Notes: a model not told the origin generated them from the letters alone. 7,777 nucleotides of DNA from Pseudomonadota bacterium (GCA_021826485.1 JAKAZX010000180.1:1-7777), one strand, 5' to 3'. Positions 1 to 6,363 are shown, counted from the first letter of the stretch. A program made the numbers and translations.

Positions 1-12
1 AGCCAAGGAGGC

Positions 13-56
13 GTCACCCATGTGTCCGGAACAAACTGTCACCCATCTCTCGGAAC
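13..56. repeat. Two direct repeats resembling an insertion-sequence end
   Basis: Copy 1 (13-32) reads GTCACCCATGTGTCCGGAAC and copy 2 (38-56) reads GTCACCCATCTCTCGGAAC. They are in the same orientation, 25 bases apart, and differ at a few bases with one base missing in copy 2. Tandem imperfect repeats with the GTCACCCAT core resemble the transposase-binding repeats at the ends of some IS21- or IS481-type elements; this is recalled from general knowledge and not checked. No transposase gene is visible, so the element would lie to the left of the window or be a remnant. Neighbouring sequence on the right is a broken antitoxin gene, which fits a site of past insertion. Confidence 0.4.
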
Positions 57-129
57 GCTCAACGGTCGCGGCGCTGCCCATCATTGGCCTTTCCGGCCGG
101 TTCCGGGCGACCCCGCGAGGCCCAGGAAC

Positions 130-335
130 GTCCGACACAGTGTCGATGAACGCCTGATCCTCGGCCGCATGGGCGCTCCCCGCCACGGCCAGGAATTGCC
201 GGTGCGCCTCCGCCCGGAAGGACGATGCGCGCACGTCCGGCACCCCGATCTGGATCGGCCGCATTCCCTGCGCACCCGGGCGCGGTGCTCATGGACCTCC
301 ACGCTGGTGGGCTTGACGCCCTTTGCCGATGCCAT
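130..335 (-). pseudogene. Frameshifted remnant of a MazE-family (DUF3018-like) antitoxin
   Basis: Read on the minus strand from an ATG at 335, the first 22 codons give MASAKGVKPTSVEVHEHRAR followed by VR. The reading then moves to another frame near 270-273 and continues for 48 codons to about 130, including the stretches AQGMRPIQIGVPDVRASSFR and AEAHRQFLAV, and ending AFIDTVSD. The RPIQI-VPDVR core, the EAHRQ segment and the AAEDQAFID end are typical of the short MazE-family antitoxins annotated as DUF3018, about 70 residues long, whose toxin partner is usually a PemK/MazF-type RNase. The shift is explained by a net two-base deletion in a GC-repeat (or an equivalent one-base gain). The usual tryptophan-acidic ending and stop are absent: the second frame stays open to base 1 and runs through the IS-like repeats. 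No toxin gene is visible in the window. The remnant is probably inactive; family membership comes from motif recall. Confidence 0.65.
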
Positions 336-415
336 GACTCGACGCGCTGAGCGGGTCACATGCAACCCGTTCCGAACCAGTCGACAAAGCGGCGGTGCCC
401 TCTGGACGGATGCTG

Positions 416-458
416 CCGGTTGCATCCGGATGCAAAATCCGGTTGCATCCGGATGCAA
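416..458. promoter_or_regulatory. Tandem palindromic operator, LacI/GalR type
   Basis: The 20-base unit CCGGTTGCATCCGGATGCAA occurs twice without mismatch, at 416-435 and 439-458, separated by AAT. Each unit contains the perfect 16-base palindrome TTGCATCCGGATGCAA (420-435 and 443-458) with a central CCGG; the centres are 23 bases apart, roughly two helical turns. Even-length palindromes with a central CG are the classic operator form for LacI/GalR-family repressors. The site lies about 140 bases before the first dehydrogenase start and about 67 before the putative leader start, where an operon promoter is expected. A partially truncated LacI-like gene starts at 7710. A TTGCAT (443-448) followed after 16 bases by TAGCGT (465-470) could be a promoter overlapping the second operator, but the match is weak. 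No further copy was noticed elsewhere in the window. Confidence 0.72.
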
Positions 459-514
459 CGATGTTAGCGTCCCTTCCAACAGGCGCGATCGGGTCGATGC
501 CCGGGCGCCGGAAT

Positions 515-519
515 GGAGG
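515..519 (+). promoter_or_regulatory. Strong Shine-Dalgarno before a 25-codon ORF
   Basis: GGAGG lies five bases before GTG 525. It is the best ribosome binding site between the operators and the first dehydrogenase, yet it is too far from that gene's start (599 or 605) to serve it directly and is in register with the short ORF instead. This supports translation of the short ORF and, through it, coupling to the dehydrogenase. Confidence 0.5.
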
Positions 520-524
520 AAATC

Positions 525-602
525 GTGCTTCTGCGCTTCGTGCCGGGTGGCGCGCTCTTGGCAGTTTCTGGCAATCGGCGGGTTCCCGGCGGGGCGGCGT
601 GA
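525..602 (+). CDS. Possible 25-residue leader peptide
   Basis: The ORF starts with GTG after a GGAGG at ideal spacing and encodes MLLRFVPGGALLAVSGNRRV plus PGGAA. Its TGA (600-602) overlaps the GTG (599-601) proposed for the following dehydrogenase as GTGA, the same type of junction seen between the later genes of the operon. The peptide is hydrophobic in its first half and glycine-rich; no family is recognised. Possible readings are a leader peptide that couples translation into the dehydrogenase, a worn 5' remnant of a once longer gene, or chance. The argument for reality is the ribosome binding site plus the overlap, because the dehydrogenase itself has only a weak site of its own. Confidence 0.35.
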   Translation: MLLRFVPGGALLAVSGNRRVPGGAA

Positions 603-1549
603 GCGTGGGCGAGCGCATTGCCGTCGTGGGCGCGGGGCTGGTGGGCAGCAGTTGGGCGATCGTGTTCGCCCGCGCCGGCTGCGAGGTGGCGATGTTCGAT
701 GCCGCGCCCGGCGCCGCGGAGCGCGCCGTCGGAACCATCGCGCAGCGGCTCGATGATCTCGTTGCCGCCGGCTTGCTGCACGACGCGGCGGACGTTCTTG
801 CGCGCATCCGGGTCGAGGCGACGCTGGCCGGGGCGCTGGCGGGCGCCGGGTATGTCCAGGAAAGCGTGCTGGAACGGACCGCGGTCAAGCGCGCGGTGTT
901 CGCGGAGATCGATGCGGCGCTGGTGCCCGATGCAATCGTCGGCAGTTCCTCCTCCGGCATTCCCGCCTCGGAATTCACCGGGCATGTCGCCTGCCGGGCC
1001 CGCTGCCTGGTCGCCCACCCGGTCAACCCGCCCTATCTGATCCCGGTCGTGGAACTGGTGCCGGCGCCCTGGACCGCGCCCGAGACCGTGCGGCGCACCC
1101 GGGCGCTGATGGAGCGGGTCGGGCAGGCGCCGGTGGAGATGACGCGCGAGGCCGAGGGCTTCATCCTCAATCGCCTGCAGGGCGTGCTGCTGATGGAGGC
1201 GTGGCGGTTGGTGGAGGAGGGATTGGCCAGCGTCGCCGACGTGGACCGCACGGTCAGCGAGGGCCTGGGGCTGCGCTGGAGCTTCATGGGGCCGTTCGAG
1301 ACCATCGACCTCAACGCCCCCGGCGGCGTCGCCGACTATGCGGCCCGGCTCGGCCCGCTCTATCAGCGCATCGCGGCGTCGCGGACCGAGCATCGCGTGT
1401 GGGACGCCGCCCTGATCGCCAAGGTCGAGCAGCAGCGGCGCGCGCTGCTGGCCGAAGGCGATCTGGTGGCCCGCAGCGCCTGGCGCGATCGGCGGCTGAT
1501 GGCGCTGGCGCGCCACAGGCGCGACGCGGCCGGGCAGGAGCCGGAGTGA
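599..1549 (+). CDS. Lambda-crystallin / L-gulonate 3-dehydrogenase-like NAD-dependent hydroxyacid dehydrogenase
   Basis: This 316-residue cytoplasmic enzyme belongs to the 3-hydroxyacyl-CoA dehydrogenase superfamily. The N-terminal Rossmann fold shows VVGAGLVGSSWA (9-20, the GxGxxG nucleotide loop) and an acidic residue, D34, at the end of the second strand, which favours NAD. The segment SSSSGIP (116-122) is followed by HPVNPPYLIPVVELVP (140-155) with the His140/Glu152 pair that matches the catalytic His-Glu dyad of the superfamily. The C-terminal helical domain has GFILNRLQ (187-194) and EAWRLVEEG (200-208). The NPPY-IP-VELVP string, EAWRLVEEG and the end DxLM-like WRDRRLMAL closely follow the CRYL1/L-gulonate 3-dehydrogenase type rather than fatty-acid HADH, so the likely reaction is oxidation of a 3-hydroxyl on a free hydroxyacid; carnitine-type dehydrogenases are a less likely alternative. 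Start GTG 599 was chosen for its GTGA overlap with the short upstream ORF; GTG 605 is possible. A longer in-frame start at 395 would run through the operators and is unlikely. It overlaps the ATPase gene by 4 bases. Confidence 0.88.
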   Translation: MSVGERIAVVGAGLVGSSWAIVFARAGCEVAMFDAAPGAAERAVGTIAQRLDDLVAAGLLHDAADVLARIRVEATLAGALAGAGYVQESVLERTAVKRAVFAEIDAALVPDAIVGSSSSGIPASEFTGHVACRARCLVAHPVNPPYLIPVVELVPAPWTAPETVRRTRALMERVGQAPVEMTREAEGFILNRLQGVLLMEAWRLVEEGLASVADVDRTVSEGLGLRWSFMGPFETIDLNAPGGVADYAARLGPLYQRIAASRTEHRVWDAALIAKVEQQRRALLAEGDLVARSAWRDRRLMALARHRRDAAGQEPE

Positions 1550-3078
1550 GCGCCGCCCGCGTCGCCATGGCGCAGCCGCCGCTGACCCTGGACGTTGCAG
1601 GCGTTGCGAAATCATACGGCGCAACGATCGCGCTGCAGCGCGTGACCTTCGATCTGCGCCGCGGCGAGGTGCATGCTCTGCTCGGCGAAAACGGCGCCGG
1701 CAAGTCGACGCTGGTGAAAATCCTCAGCGGCATCGTGCGTCCGGACAGCGGCAGCGTCCGCCTCGCCGGCCAGCCGTTCGAGCCGCATTCGCTGCTGGCG
1801 GCGCGCGCCGCCGGCGTCTCCACCGCGTTCCAGGAACTCAGCCTGCTGCCGAATCTGAGTGTCGCCACCAACCTGACGCTGCCGCGCCAGCGCAAGGGGC
1901 CGGTGGGCCTCGGCTCCCGCCGGCTGAACGAGGCGAAGGCCGCGGAACTGCTGGCGGAGTGCGATGCGACCGATATCGACCCCGGTGCGCTGGTGGCGGA
2001 CCTGTCGCTCGCCGAGAAGCAGCGCGTGGAGATCGTGCGCGCCGTCAGCCAGCGCCCGCGCCTGCTGATCCTGGACGAACCGACCGCGGCGCTGGCCGAG
2101 CCGGAATGGCTGTTCCGCATCGTCGAGCGGCTGGCCGCGACCGGCGTCGGCGTGCTGTACATCTCGCACCGGCTGGCCGAGGTGCGGCGCCTGTGCCTGC
2201 GGGGCACGGTGCTGCGCAACGGCGAGAGCATCGCGACCGTCGATCTCGCCGATGCGCAGGACACCGACATCTTCCGCATGATGGTCGGGCGCGGCGCCGA
2301 GGAGGCGACGCAGCGGACGCGCGGGACGCAGCAACGGGCCGCCGAGGCACCGGCGCTGATGCTGAAGGACCTGCGCGGCGCCGGCGTCGAAGGCGTCAGC
2401 CTGGACCTGCATCGCGGCGAGATCGTCGGCGTTGCCGCGCTGGAAGGGCAGGGACAGCGGGACCTGTTCCGCATCCTGGGCGGCGCGGCGCCGGCCGAGA
2501 GCGGCGTGATCGCGGTGCAGGCGAAGCCGGTCCGCTTCGCCGACCCGCGCCACGCACTGCATGCCGGCATCGGCTTCGTGCCGGAGGAGCGCAAGACGGA
2601 GGGCATCTTCCTCGGCATGACGACGGCCAGCAACATCTCCCTGCCGATCCTGGGCCGGCTGCTGCGCCTGGGCCTGATCGACGGCCGCCGCGAGCGCGCC
2701 GAGGTGCGGGAGGCGGCGCGCGGGGTCGATCTGCCCGACCGATATATCGGCATGCGGATTTCCGCACTGTCCGGCGGCAACCAGCAGAAAGCGCTGATCG
2801 CCCGTGTGCTGCTGTCGGGTGCCCGCATCCTTGTGCTGTTCGATCCGACGCGCGGCGTCGATGTCGGCACCAAGGAGGTGATCTACGGCGTGATCCGGCA
2901 GTTCGCCACCGGCGGCGGCAGCGTGCTGCTGTATTCGACGGAGCTCTCCGAGCTGGTCCAGCTCGCGCATCGCTGTCTGGTGATGTACCGCGGCCGGATC
3001 GTTGGCGAGGCGACGGGCGAGGGGCTGACCGAGCAGCGGCTGGTCTCGCTCGCCTCCGGGCATGGCAGGGCCGCATGA
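1546..3078 (+). CDS. CUT2-family sugar ABC transporter ATP-binding protein, two ATPase domains
   Basis: A 510-residue protein of the RbsA/MglA/XylG type, carrying two fused ATPase domains that energise import through the two permeases encoded next. Domain 1 has Walker A GENGAGKST (47-55), a Q-loop glutamine at 96, the signature LSLAEKQ (153-159), Walker B LLILDEPT (173-180) and the switch histidine H208. Domain 2 has the degenerate Walker A region EGQGQRDL (300-307) usual for this family, a good signature LSGGNQQK (408-415) and a Walker B-like LVLFDPTRG (429-437), where the usual DE pair is replaced by FD. One catalytically competent ATP site plus one degenerate site is the family norm. The GTG start at 1546 overlaps the preceding TGA as GTGA and has AGGAG (1536-1540) five bases upstream; ATG 1567 lacks such a site. 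The length is normal for the family (about 500). The substrate cannot be deduced from the ATPase. Confidence 0.95.
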   Translation: MSAARVAMAQPPLTLDVAGVAKSYGATIALQRVTFDLRRGEVHALLGENGAGKSTLVKILSGIVRPDSGSVRLAGQPFEPHSLLAARAAGVSTAFQELSLLPNLSVATNLTLPRQRKGPVGLGSRRLNEAKAAELLAECDATDIDPGALVADLSLAEKQRVEIVRAVSQRPRLLILDEPTAALAEPEWLFRIVERLAATGVGVLYISHRLAEVRRLCLRGTVLRNGESIATVDLADAQDTDIFRMMVGRGAEEATQRTRGTQQRAAEAPALMLKDLRGAGVEGVSLDLHRGEIVGVAALEGQGQRDLFRILGGAAPAESGVIAVQAKPVRFADPRHALHAGIGFVPEERKTEGIFLGMTTASNISLPILGRLLRLGLIDGRRERAEVREAARGVDLPDRYIGMRISALSGGNQQKALIARVLLSGARILVLFDPTRGVDVGTKEVIYGVIRQFATGGGSVLLYSTELSELVQLAHRCLVMYRGRIVGEATGEGLTEQRLVSLASGHGRAA

Positions 3079-4067
3079 GCGCGAGCGTCGCCAACACCCG
3101 TCAGCGCACGGCAATGTCGATCCGCCGGCTGCTCGGCAACGGCACGCTGATCGTCGCGGCGATCTATGCGCTGCTGTTCGTGATCTTCGCGCTGCGGCAG
3201 GCGGATGCGCTGTCGCGCAACAGCATCGTCGATCTGTTCAACAACGCGTTGCCGCTGGCGCTGGCCGCGGCGGGTGGCACGCTGGTGGTGCTGACGCGCG
3301 GCTTCGACCTGTCGGTTGCGGGCGTGGTGGCGCTCAGCAACGTGCTCATGGCCACCGTGGTCGGCGACGGGCCGGCCGGCGCGTTGGAAGGGCTGGCGAT
3401 GGTTACCGGCATCGGCCTGCTGGTCGGGGCGGTGAACGGCGTGCTGGTGGCCTATGTGCGGTTGCAGTCCATCGCCTCGACGCTGGCGACGATGATCGTC
3501 ACGTCGGGGCTGGCGCTGCTGGTGCTGGACGCGCCGGGCGGAAACGTGCCGGATTTCGTCGCCGACACGCTGACCGACGTGGTCGCGGGCGGCATTCCGG
3601 TGGCCGCGGTGATCGCGCTGGCGGTGGTGCTGGCATGGCTGGTGTTGCGCCGCACCGACTGGGGCGTGGCGCTCTACGCCGTCGGCGCGGACGAGACTGC
3701 GGCGGGGCTGGCCGGAATTCCAACGCGGCGGGTGATGTTCCTCGCCTATTGTCTGGCCGGCGTGTTCTACGCGCTGTCCGGCTACATGCTGAGCGCGCTC
3801 ACCGCGACCGGCAATCCGAATGCCGGCAATTCGTACCTGCTGCTCACCTTCGCGGCGATCGCCATCGGCGGCACGTCGTTCAGCGGCGGCCGCGGCGATG
3901 TGGTGGGCGCCATGCTGGGCGCGGCGACGCTGACGCTGCTGCAGAAGGTGCTGTTCTCGGCGGGGGTCTCGTCGTTCTACACCGGCATCTTCCAGGGCAT
4001 CGTGATGATTCTCGCCGTCCTTGTCGCGGCGCTGTCCGACCGCATTGCCAGCGGGCGGCGCGCATGA
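3075..4067 (+). CDS. CUT2-family sugar ABC transporter permease (first of two)
   Basis: A 330-residue inner-membrane protein of the RbsC/BPD_transp_2 type with several hydrophobic segments, the first at about 22-40. Recognisable family landmarks are LTRGFDLSVAGVVALS (73-88), VGAVNGVLVAYVRLQSIASTL (117-137 region), the cytoplasmic loop GVALYAVGADETAAGLAGI (197-215) that contacts the ATPase, and IAIGGTSFSGGRGDVVGAM (262-280). The usual LTGG-DLS motif reads LTRGFDLS here, a small departure from the second permease, which keeps LTGGLDLS. The ATG overlaps the ATPase stop as ATGA, and AGGG lies just before it. Encoded next to a different permease, it most likely forms a heterodimeric channel, as in LsrC/LsrD-type systems, rather than the homodimer of RbsC. 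Confidence 0.93.
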   Translation: MSASVANTRQRTAMSIRRLLGNGTLIVAAIYALLFVIFALRQADALSRNSIVDLFNNALPLALAAAGGTLVVLTRGFDLSVAGVVALSNVLMATVVGDGPAGALEGLAMVTGIGLLVGAVNGVLVAYVRLQSIASTLATMIVTSGLALLVLDAPGGNVPDFVADTLTDVVAGGIPVAAVIALAVVLAWLVLRRTDWGVALYAVGADETAAGLAGIPTRRVMFLAYCLAGVFYALSGYMLSALTATGNPNAGNSYLLLTFAAIAIGGTSFSGGRGDVVGAMLGAATLTLLQKVLFSAGVSSFYTGIFQGIVMILAVLVAALSDRIASGRRA

Positions 4068-5113
4068 GCGGGCAGGACCGGCGCGCGGGCGGGCGCCGCG
4101 GCATCAGCGGCGATGTGTGGAATGCGCTGGCGCTGTTCGGCCTGACGGCGCTGCTGATCCTCGGCTCCCGCTGGATCAGCCCGGGGTTCGGCGGCTGGAG
4201 CCAGGCCAAGGCGATCCTGGTGCTGTCATCGTTCGTCGTGGTGGTGGCGTTCGGGCAGCAGCTTGTCATTCTCACCGGTGGCCTCGACCTCTCCATCGCG
4301 TCGGTGATGACGATGGGTGGCGTGCTGGCCTTCACCTTCATCGGCGCATCGTCGCCGGCGCTGCTGTGGGGCGTGCCGGGCGTGCTGCTGCTGACGGCGG
4401 CGATCGGCGCGCTGAACGGGATCGGCGTGGTCTGGCTGCGTGTGCCGCCGTTCATCATGACGCTGGCAATGGGAATCATCGTCTATGGCGCGACGCTGGG
4501 GCTCACGGGCGGCACGCCGCGCGGGCAACCCTCGCCGCTGCTGTCGGCGCTGTTCACCGCCGATCTGGCCGGCGTGCCGCTGGTGATCTACCTGATAAGC
4601 GTGCTCGCCGTGCTGGGGACGCTGCTGCAACGCGGCACCGGATTCGGGCGGCGGCTGTATGCGGTCGGCACCAACCCGGCGGCCGCGCATATCGCCGGCC
4701 TGCCGGTGCGGCGTATCACCATGATGACCTACGTGATCAGCGGCGCCTCCGCCGGGCTCGCGGGCGTGCTGATGGTCGGTTACGCCGGGGGCGCCACGCT
4801 GACCATGGGACAGAGCTACCAGCTTCCCTCGATCGCCGCCGTCGTGGTCGGCGGCACCTCCATTCTCGGCGGCAGCGGGCTTTATCTCGGCGCCGTCGGG
4901 GGCGCGCTGCTGCTGACCACTTTTTCCACCGTGATCGCCTCGATCGGCATCGCCGAAGGCTGGCGCACGGTGATCTACGGGATCGTCATCCTCCTCGCGC
5001 TGCTGCTGCTGCGCGAGGAGCTGTACGTCTGGGTCGGACGCCTGGCGGCACGGCCCGGCGGCATCCCGCCGCGGAGCACGCCGTCCACCGCAATGACAGG
5101 AGGGAACAAATGA
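4064..5113 (+). CDS. CUT2-family sugar ABC transporter permease (second of two)
   Basis: A 349-residue polytopic inner-membrane protein of the same family as its upstream neighbour but clearly divergent from it. Landmarks are LVILTGGLDLSIASVMTMGG (67-86), GALNGIGVVWLRVPPFIMTL (115-134), the ATPase-contact loop GFGRRLYAVGTNPAAAHIAGL (193-213 region) and IAAVVVGGTSILGGSGLYLG (257-276). Hydrophobic segments span from about residue 20 to 318. The end after about residue 330 is a proline-, glycine- and threonine-rich hydrophilic tail whose coding bases also carry the ribosome binding site of the next gene. The ATG overlaps the first permease's stop as ATGA, and its own TGA overlaps the binding-protein ATG in the same way. 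The gene is probably co-translated with both neighbours. Confidence 0.93.
   Translation: MSGQDRRAGGRRGISGDVWNALALFGLTALLILGSRWISPGFGGWSQAKAILVLSSFVVVVAFGQQLVILTGGLDLSIASVMTMGGVLAFTFIGASSPALLWGVPGVLLLTAAIGALNGIGVVWLRVPPFIMTLAMGIIVYGATLGLTGGTPRGQPSPLLSALFTADLAGVPLVIYLISVLAVLGTLLQRGTGFGRRLYAVGTNPAAAHIAGLPVRRITMMTYVISGASAGLAGVLMVGYAGGATLTMGQSYQLPSIAAVVVGGTSILGGSGLYLGAVGGALLLTTFSTVIASIGIAEGWRTVIYGIVILLALLLLREELYVWVGRLAARPGGIPPRSTPSTAMTGGNK
5098..5104 (+). promoter_or_regulatory. Strong Shine-Dalgarno for the binding-protein gene
   Basis: AGGAGGG lies five bases before ATG 5110, inside the last codons of the second permease. It is the best ribosome binding site of the five structural genes, which fits the need for many copies of a periplasmic binding protein relative to membrane subunits. 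Confidence 0.75.
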
Positions 5114-6327
5114 AATCCGCATGGAAAAACTGGGGGGGCTGCCTGCTGGCCGCCGCCGCCGCGGTCGGCCTGCTGGCCGCCCCGGCACAGGCACAGGAGA
5201 AGAAATACAAGATCTACCTGAGCCTCAGCTACAGCGGCAACGCGTGGCAGAGCGAGGCGGCGAACATCGTCAAGGCGCTGGCCGCGACGCCGCCCTACGA
5301 CAAGATGGTCGAGCTGAAGGAGGTGATCTCCGGCACTGACGTGCAGGCGCAGATCTCGGCCTATGAGAGCATGCTGTCCGACCACGCCGCCGGCATCATC
5401 AGCTTCCCCGTCTCGCCCACGGGCCTGAACCGCACCATCAAGCGCGGCTGCGAGCAGGGCACGCTGTTCTTCATGTATGACGCGACGGTGACCGAGCCGT
5501 GCGCCTACAACGTCAGCTACATCACCGCCGGCTTCGGCGAGAACACCGCGCAGGCGCTGGTCAACGCGCTGCACGGCAAAGGCAACATCTTCCTCAGCCG
5601 CGGCGTGCCCGGCAACTCGGTGGACAAGCGCCACACCGACGGCGCGATGGCGATCTTCAAGAAATATCCAGGCATCCACGTGGTCGCCGAGTATTACGGC
5701 ATGTGGAGTGACCAGACCACGCAGTCGGAGACCGCGAAGGCGCTCGCCGCCCATCCGGACGTGGACGGCATCTGGGCGCAGGCCGGCGAGGACGGCGCGA
5801 TCAAGGCCATGCTCGCGACCGGATCGCAGAAGCTGGTGCCGGTGACCGGCGAGAACTCCAACGGCTTCCGTCTGGCGCTGGCCAACCCGGACTATCAGAA
5901 GCGCGGGTTGCAGGGCGTATCCTCCGGCTCGCCGCCGGCGACCGCGGGCTATGCGTTCAAGCTGATGATGGAAATGCTGGTCAAGGGCCGCAAGCTCTCG
6001 ACCCACAACATCGAATACCCGCTGCCGTGGGTGCCGGCGGACGCGGTGAAGCTGTGTCCGGGTGACCGCTTCGAGAACGGCTGCAACACCTTCCCTGCCG
6101 GCAAGGTGCCGGATTCCTTCGTGACCGAGGTGTTCGAGCCGACCCTGCTGCCCGAACTGTCGCTGGTGACGGCGCTGGACGGCAAGCCGACGCCAGGTGC
6201 GACCATCCAGCCGCTGCCCGCGGCCTTGCGGGCGGCGCCCGACACCCCCGGCATCAACTGCGGCAAGTGCACGCCGACCGGCGATATCTATAAGCTGACC
6301 AAGGTGCAGCCCACGGTCCAGCCCTGA
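5110..6327 (+). CDS. Periplasmic sugar-type substrate-binding protein with Cys-containing C-terminal extension
   Basis: A 405-residue exported protein of the Peripla_BP_4 (ribose-binding-like) type, encoded directly after the ATPase and permeases, and the probable solute receptor of that transporter. The signal peptide has a Lys/Trp-containing start, a long Ala/Leu core (11-24) and a likely cleavage after AQA (26-28), giving a mature start at Q29; C11 is not in a good lipobox. The fold is visible from YKIYLSLSYSGNAWQSEAAN (33-52), through DHAAGIISFPVSPTGLN (91-107) and VDGIWAQAGEDGAIKAM (218-234), to VPVTGENSNGF (243-253). Related proteins are usually 300-340 residues; here about 85 extra residues follow residue 310. 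The mature part has six cysteines (114, 131, 316, 325, 384, 387), with 384-387 forming CGKC, so up to three disulfides are possible. The ligand cannot be assigned from sequence. The start is well fixed by AGGAGGG and the ATGA overlap. Confidence 0.92.
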   Translation: MKSAWKNWGGCLLAAAAAVGLLAAPAQAQEKKYKIYLSLSYSGNAWQSEAANIVKALAATPPYDKMVELKEVISGTDVQAQISAYESMLSDHAAGIISFPVSPTGLNRTIKRGCEQGTLFFMYDATVTEPCAYNVSYITAGFGENTAQALVNALHGKGNIFLSRGVPGNSVDKRHTDGAMAIFKKYPGIHVVAEYYGMWSDQTTQSETAKALAAHPDVDGIWAQAGEDGAIKAMLATGSQKLVPVTGENSNGFRLALANPDYQKRGLQGVSSGSPPATAGYAFKLMMEMLVKGRKLSTHNIEYPLPWVPADAVKLCPGDRFENGCNTFPAGKVPDSFVTEVFEPTLLPELSLVTALDGKPTPGATIQPLPAALRAAPDTPGINCGKCTPTGDIYKLTKVQPTVQP

Positions 6328-6332
6328 GGGCG

Positions 6333-6363
6333 CGGCCGGGCCGGCGGTGTGCCGGCCCGGCCG
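6333..6363 (+). terminator. GC-rich hairpin after the binding-protein gene
   Basis: The arms CGGCCGGGCCGGC (6333-6345) and GCCGGCCCGGCCG (6351-6363) are perfect reverse complements, giving a 13-base-pair stem with a five-base loop GGTGT. It starts six bases after the binding-protein stop. No run of T follows, so it is not a classic intrinsic terminator. It could be a partial terminator or, as known for other transporter operons, a 3' stem that shields the upstream binding-protein message from exonucleases. The rest of the 6328-6414 gap shows only the next gene's ribosome binding site. Confidence 0.5.

Noticed and set aside
352..369. Small inverted repeat CGGGT...ACCCG
   Set aside because: Only five base pairs with an eight-base gap; expected by chance at this base composition.
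408..413. GGATGC as a third operator half-site
   Set aside because: The opposite half is absent and the spacing differs from the two perfect copies.
416..458. CRISPR-like repeat
   Set aside because: Only two units with a three-base gap; no spacers or cas genes.
395..598. In-frame ATG at 395 giving the first dehydrogenase 68 extra N-terminal residues
   Set aside because: The extension lies over the operator palindromes, resembles no dehydrogenase N-terminus, and the Rossmann strand begins right after the GTG at 599/605.
22..756. Plus-strand open frame through the antitoxin remnant into the dehydrogenase
   Set aside because: Low-complexity Arg-rich product with no domain; it overlaps operators and a supported gene in another frame.
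1567..1569. ATG as the start of the ATPase gene
   Set aside because: No ribosome binding site before it, whereas GTG 1546 has AGGAG at good spacing and the GTGA overlap seen at the other junctions.
464..1624. Long minus-strand open frame opposite the dehydrogenase
   Set aside because: Arg/Pro/Gly/His-rich translation without any domain, antisense to a well-supported gene; typical of high-GC DNA.
1612..3114. 500-codon minus-strand open frame opposite the ATPase
   Set aside because: No recognisable motif; the plus-strand ATPase shows all expected motifs, so this is a codon-bias shadow.
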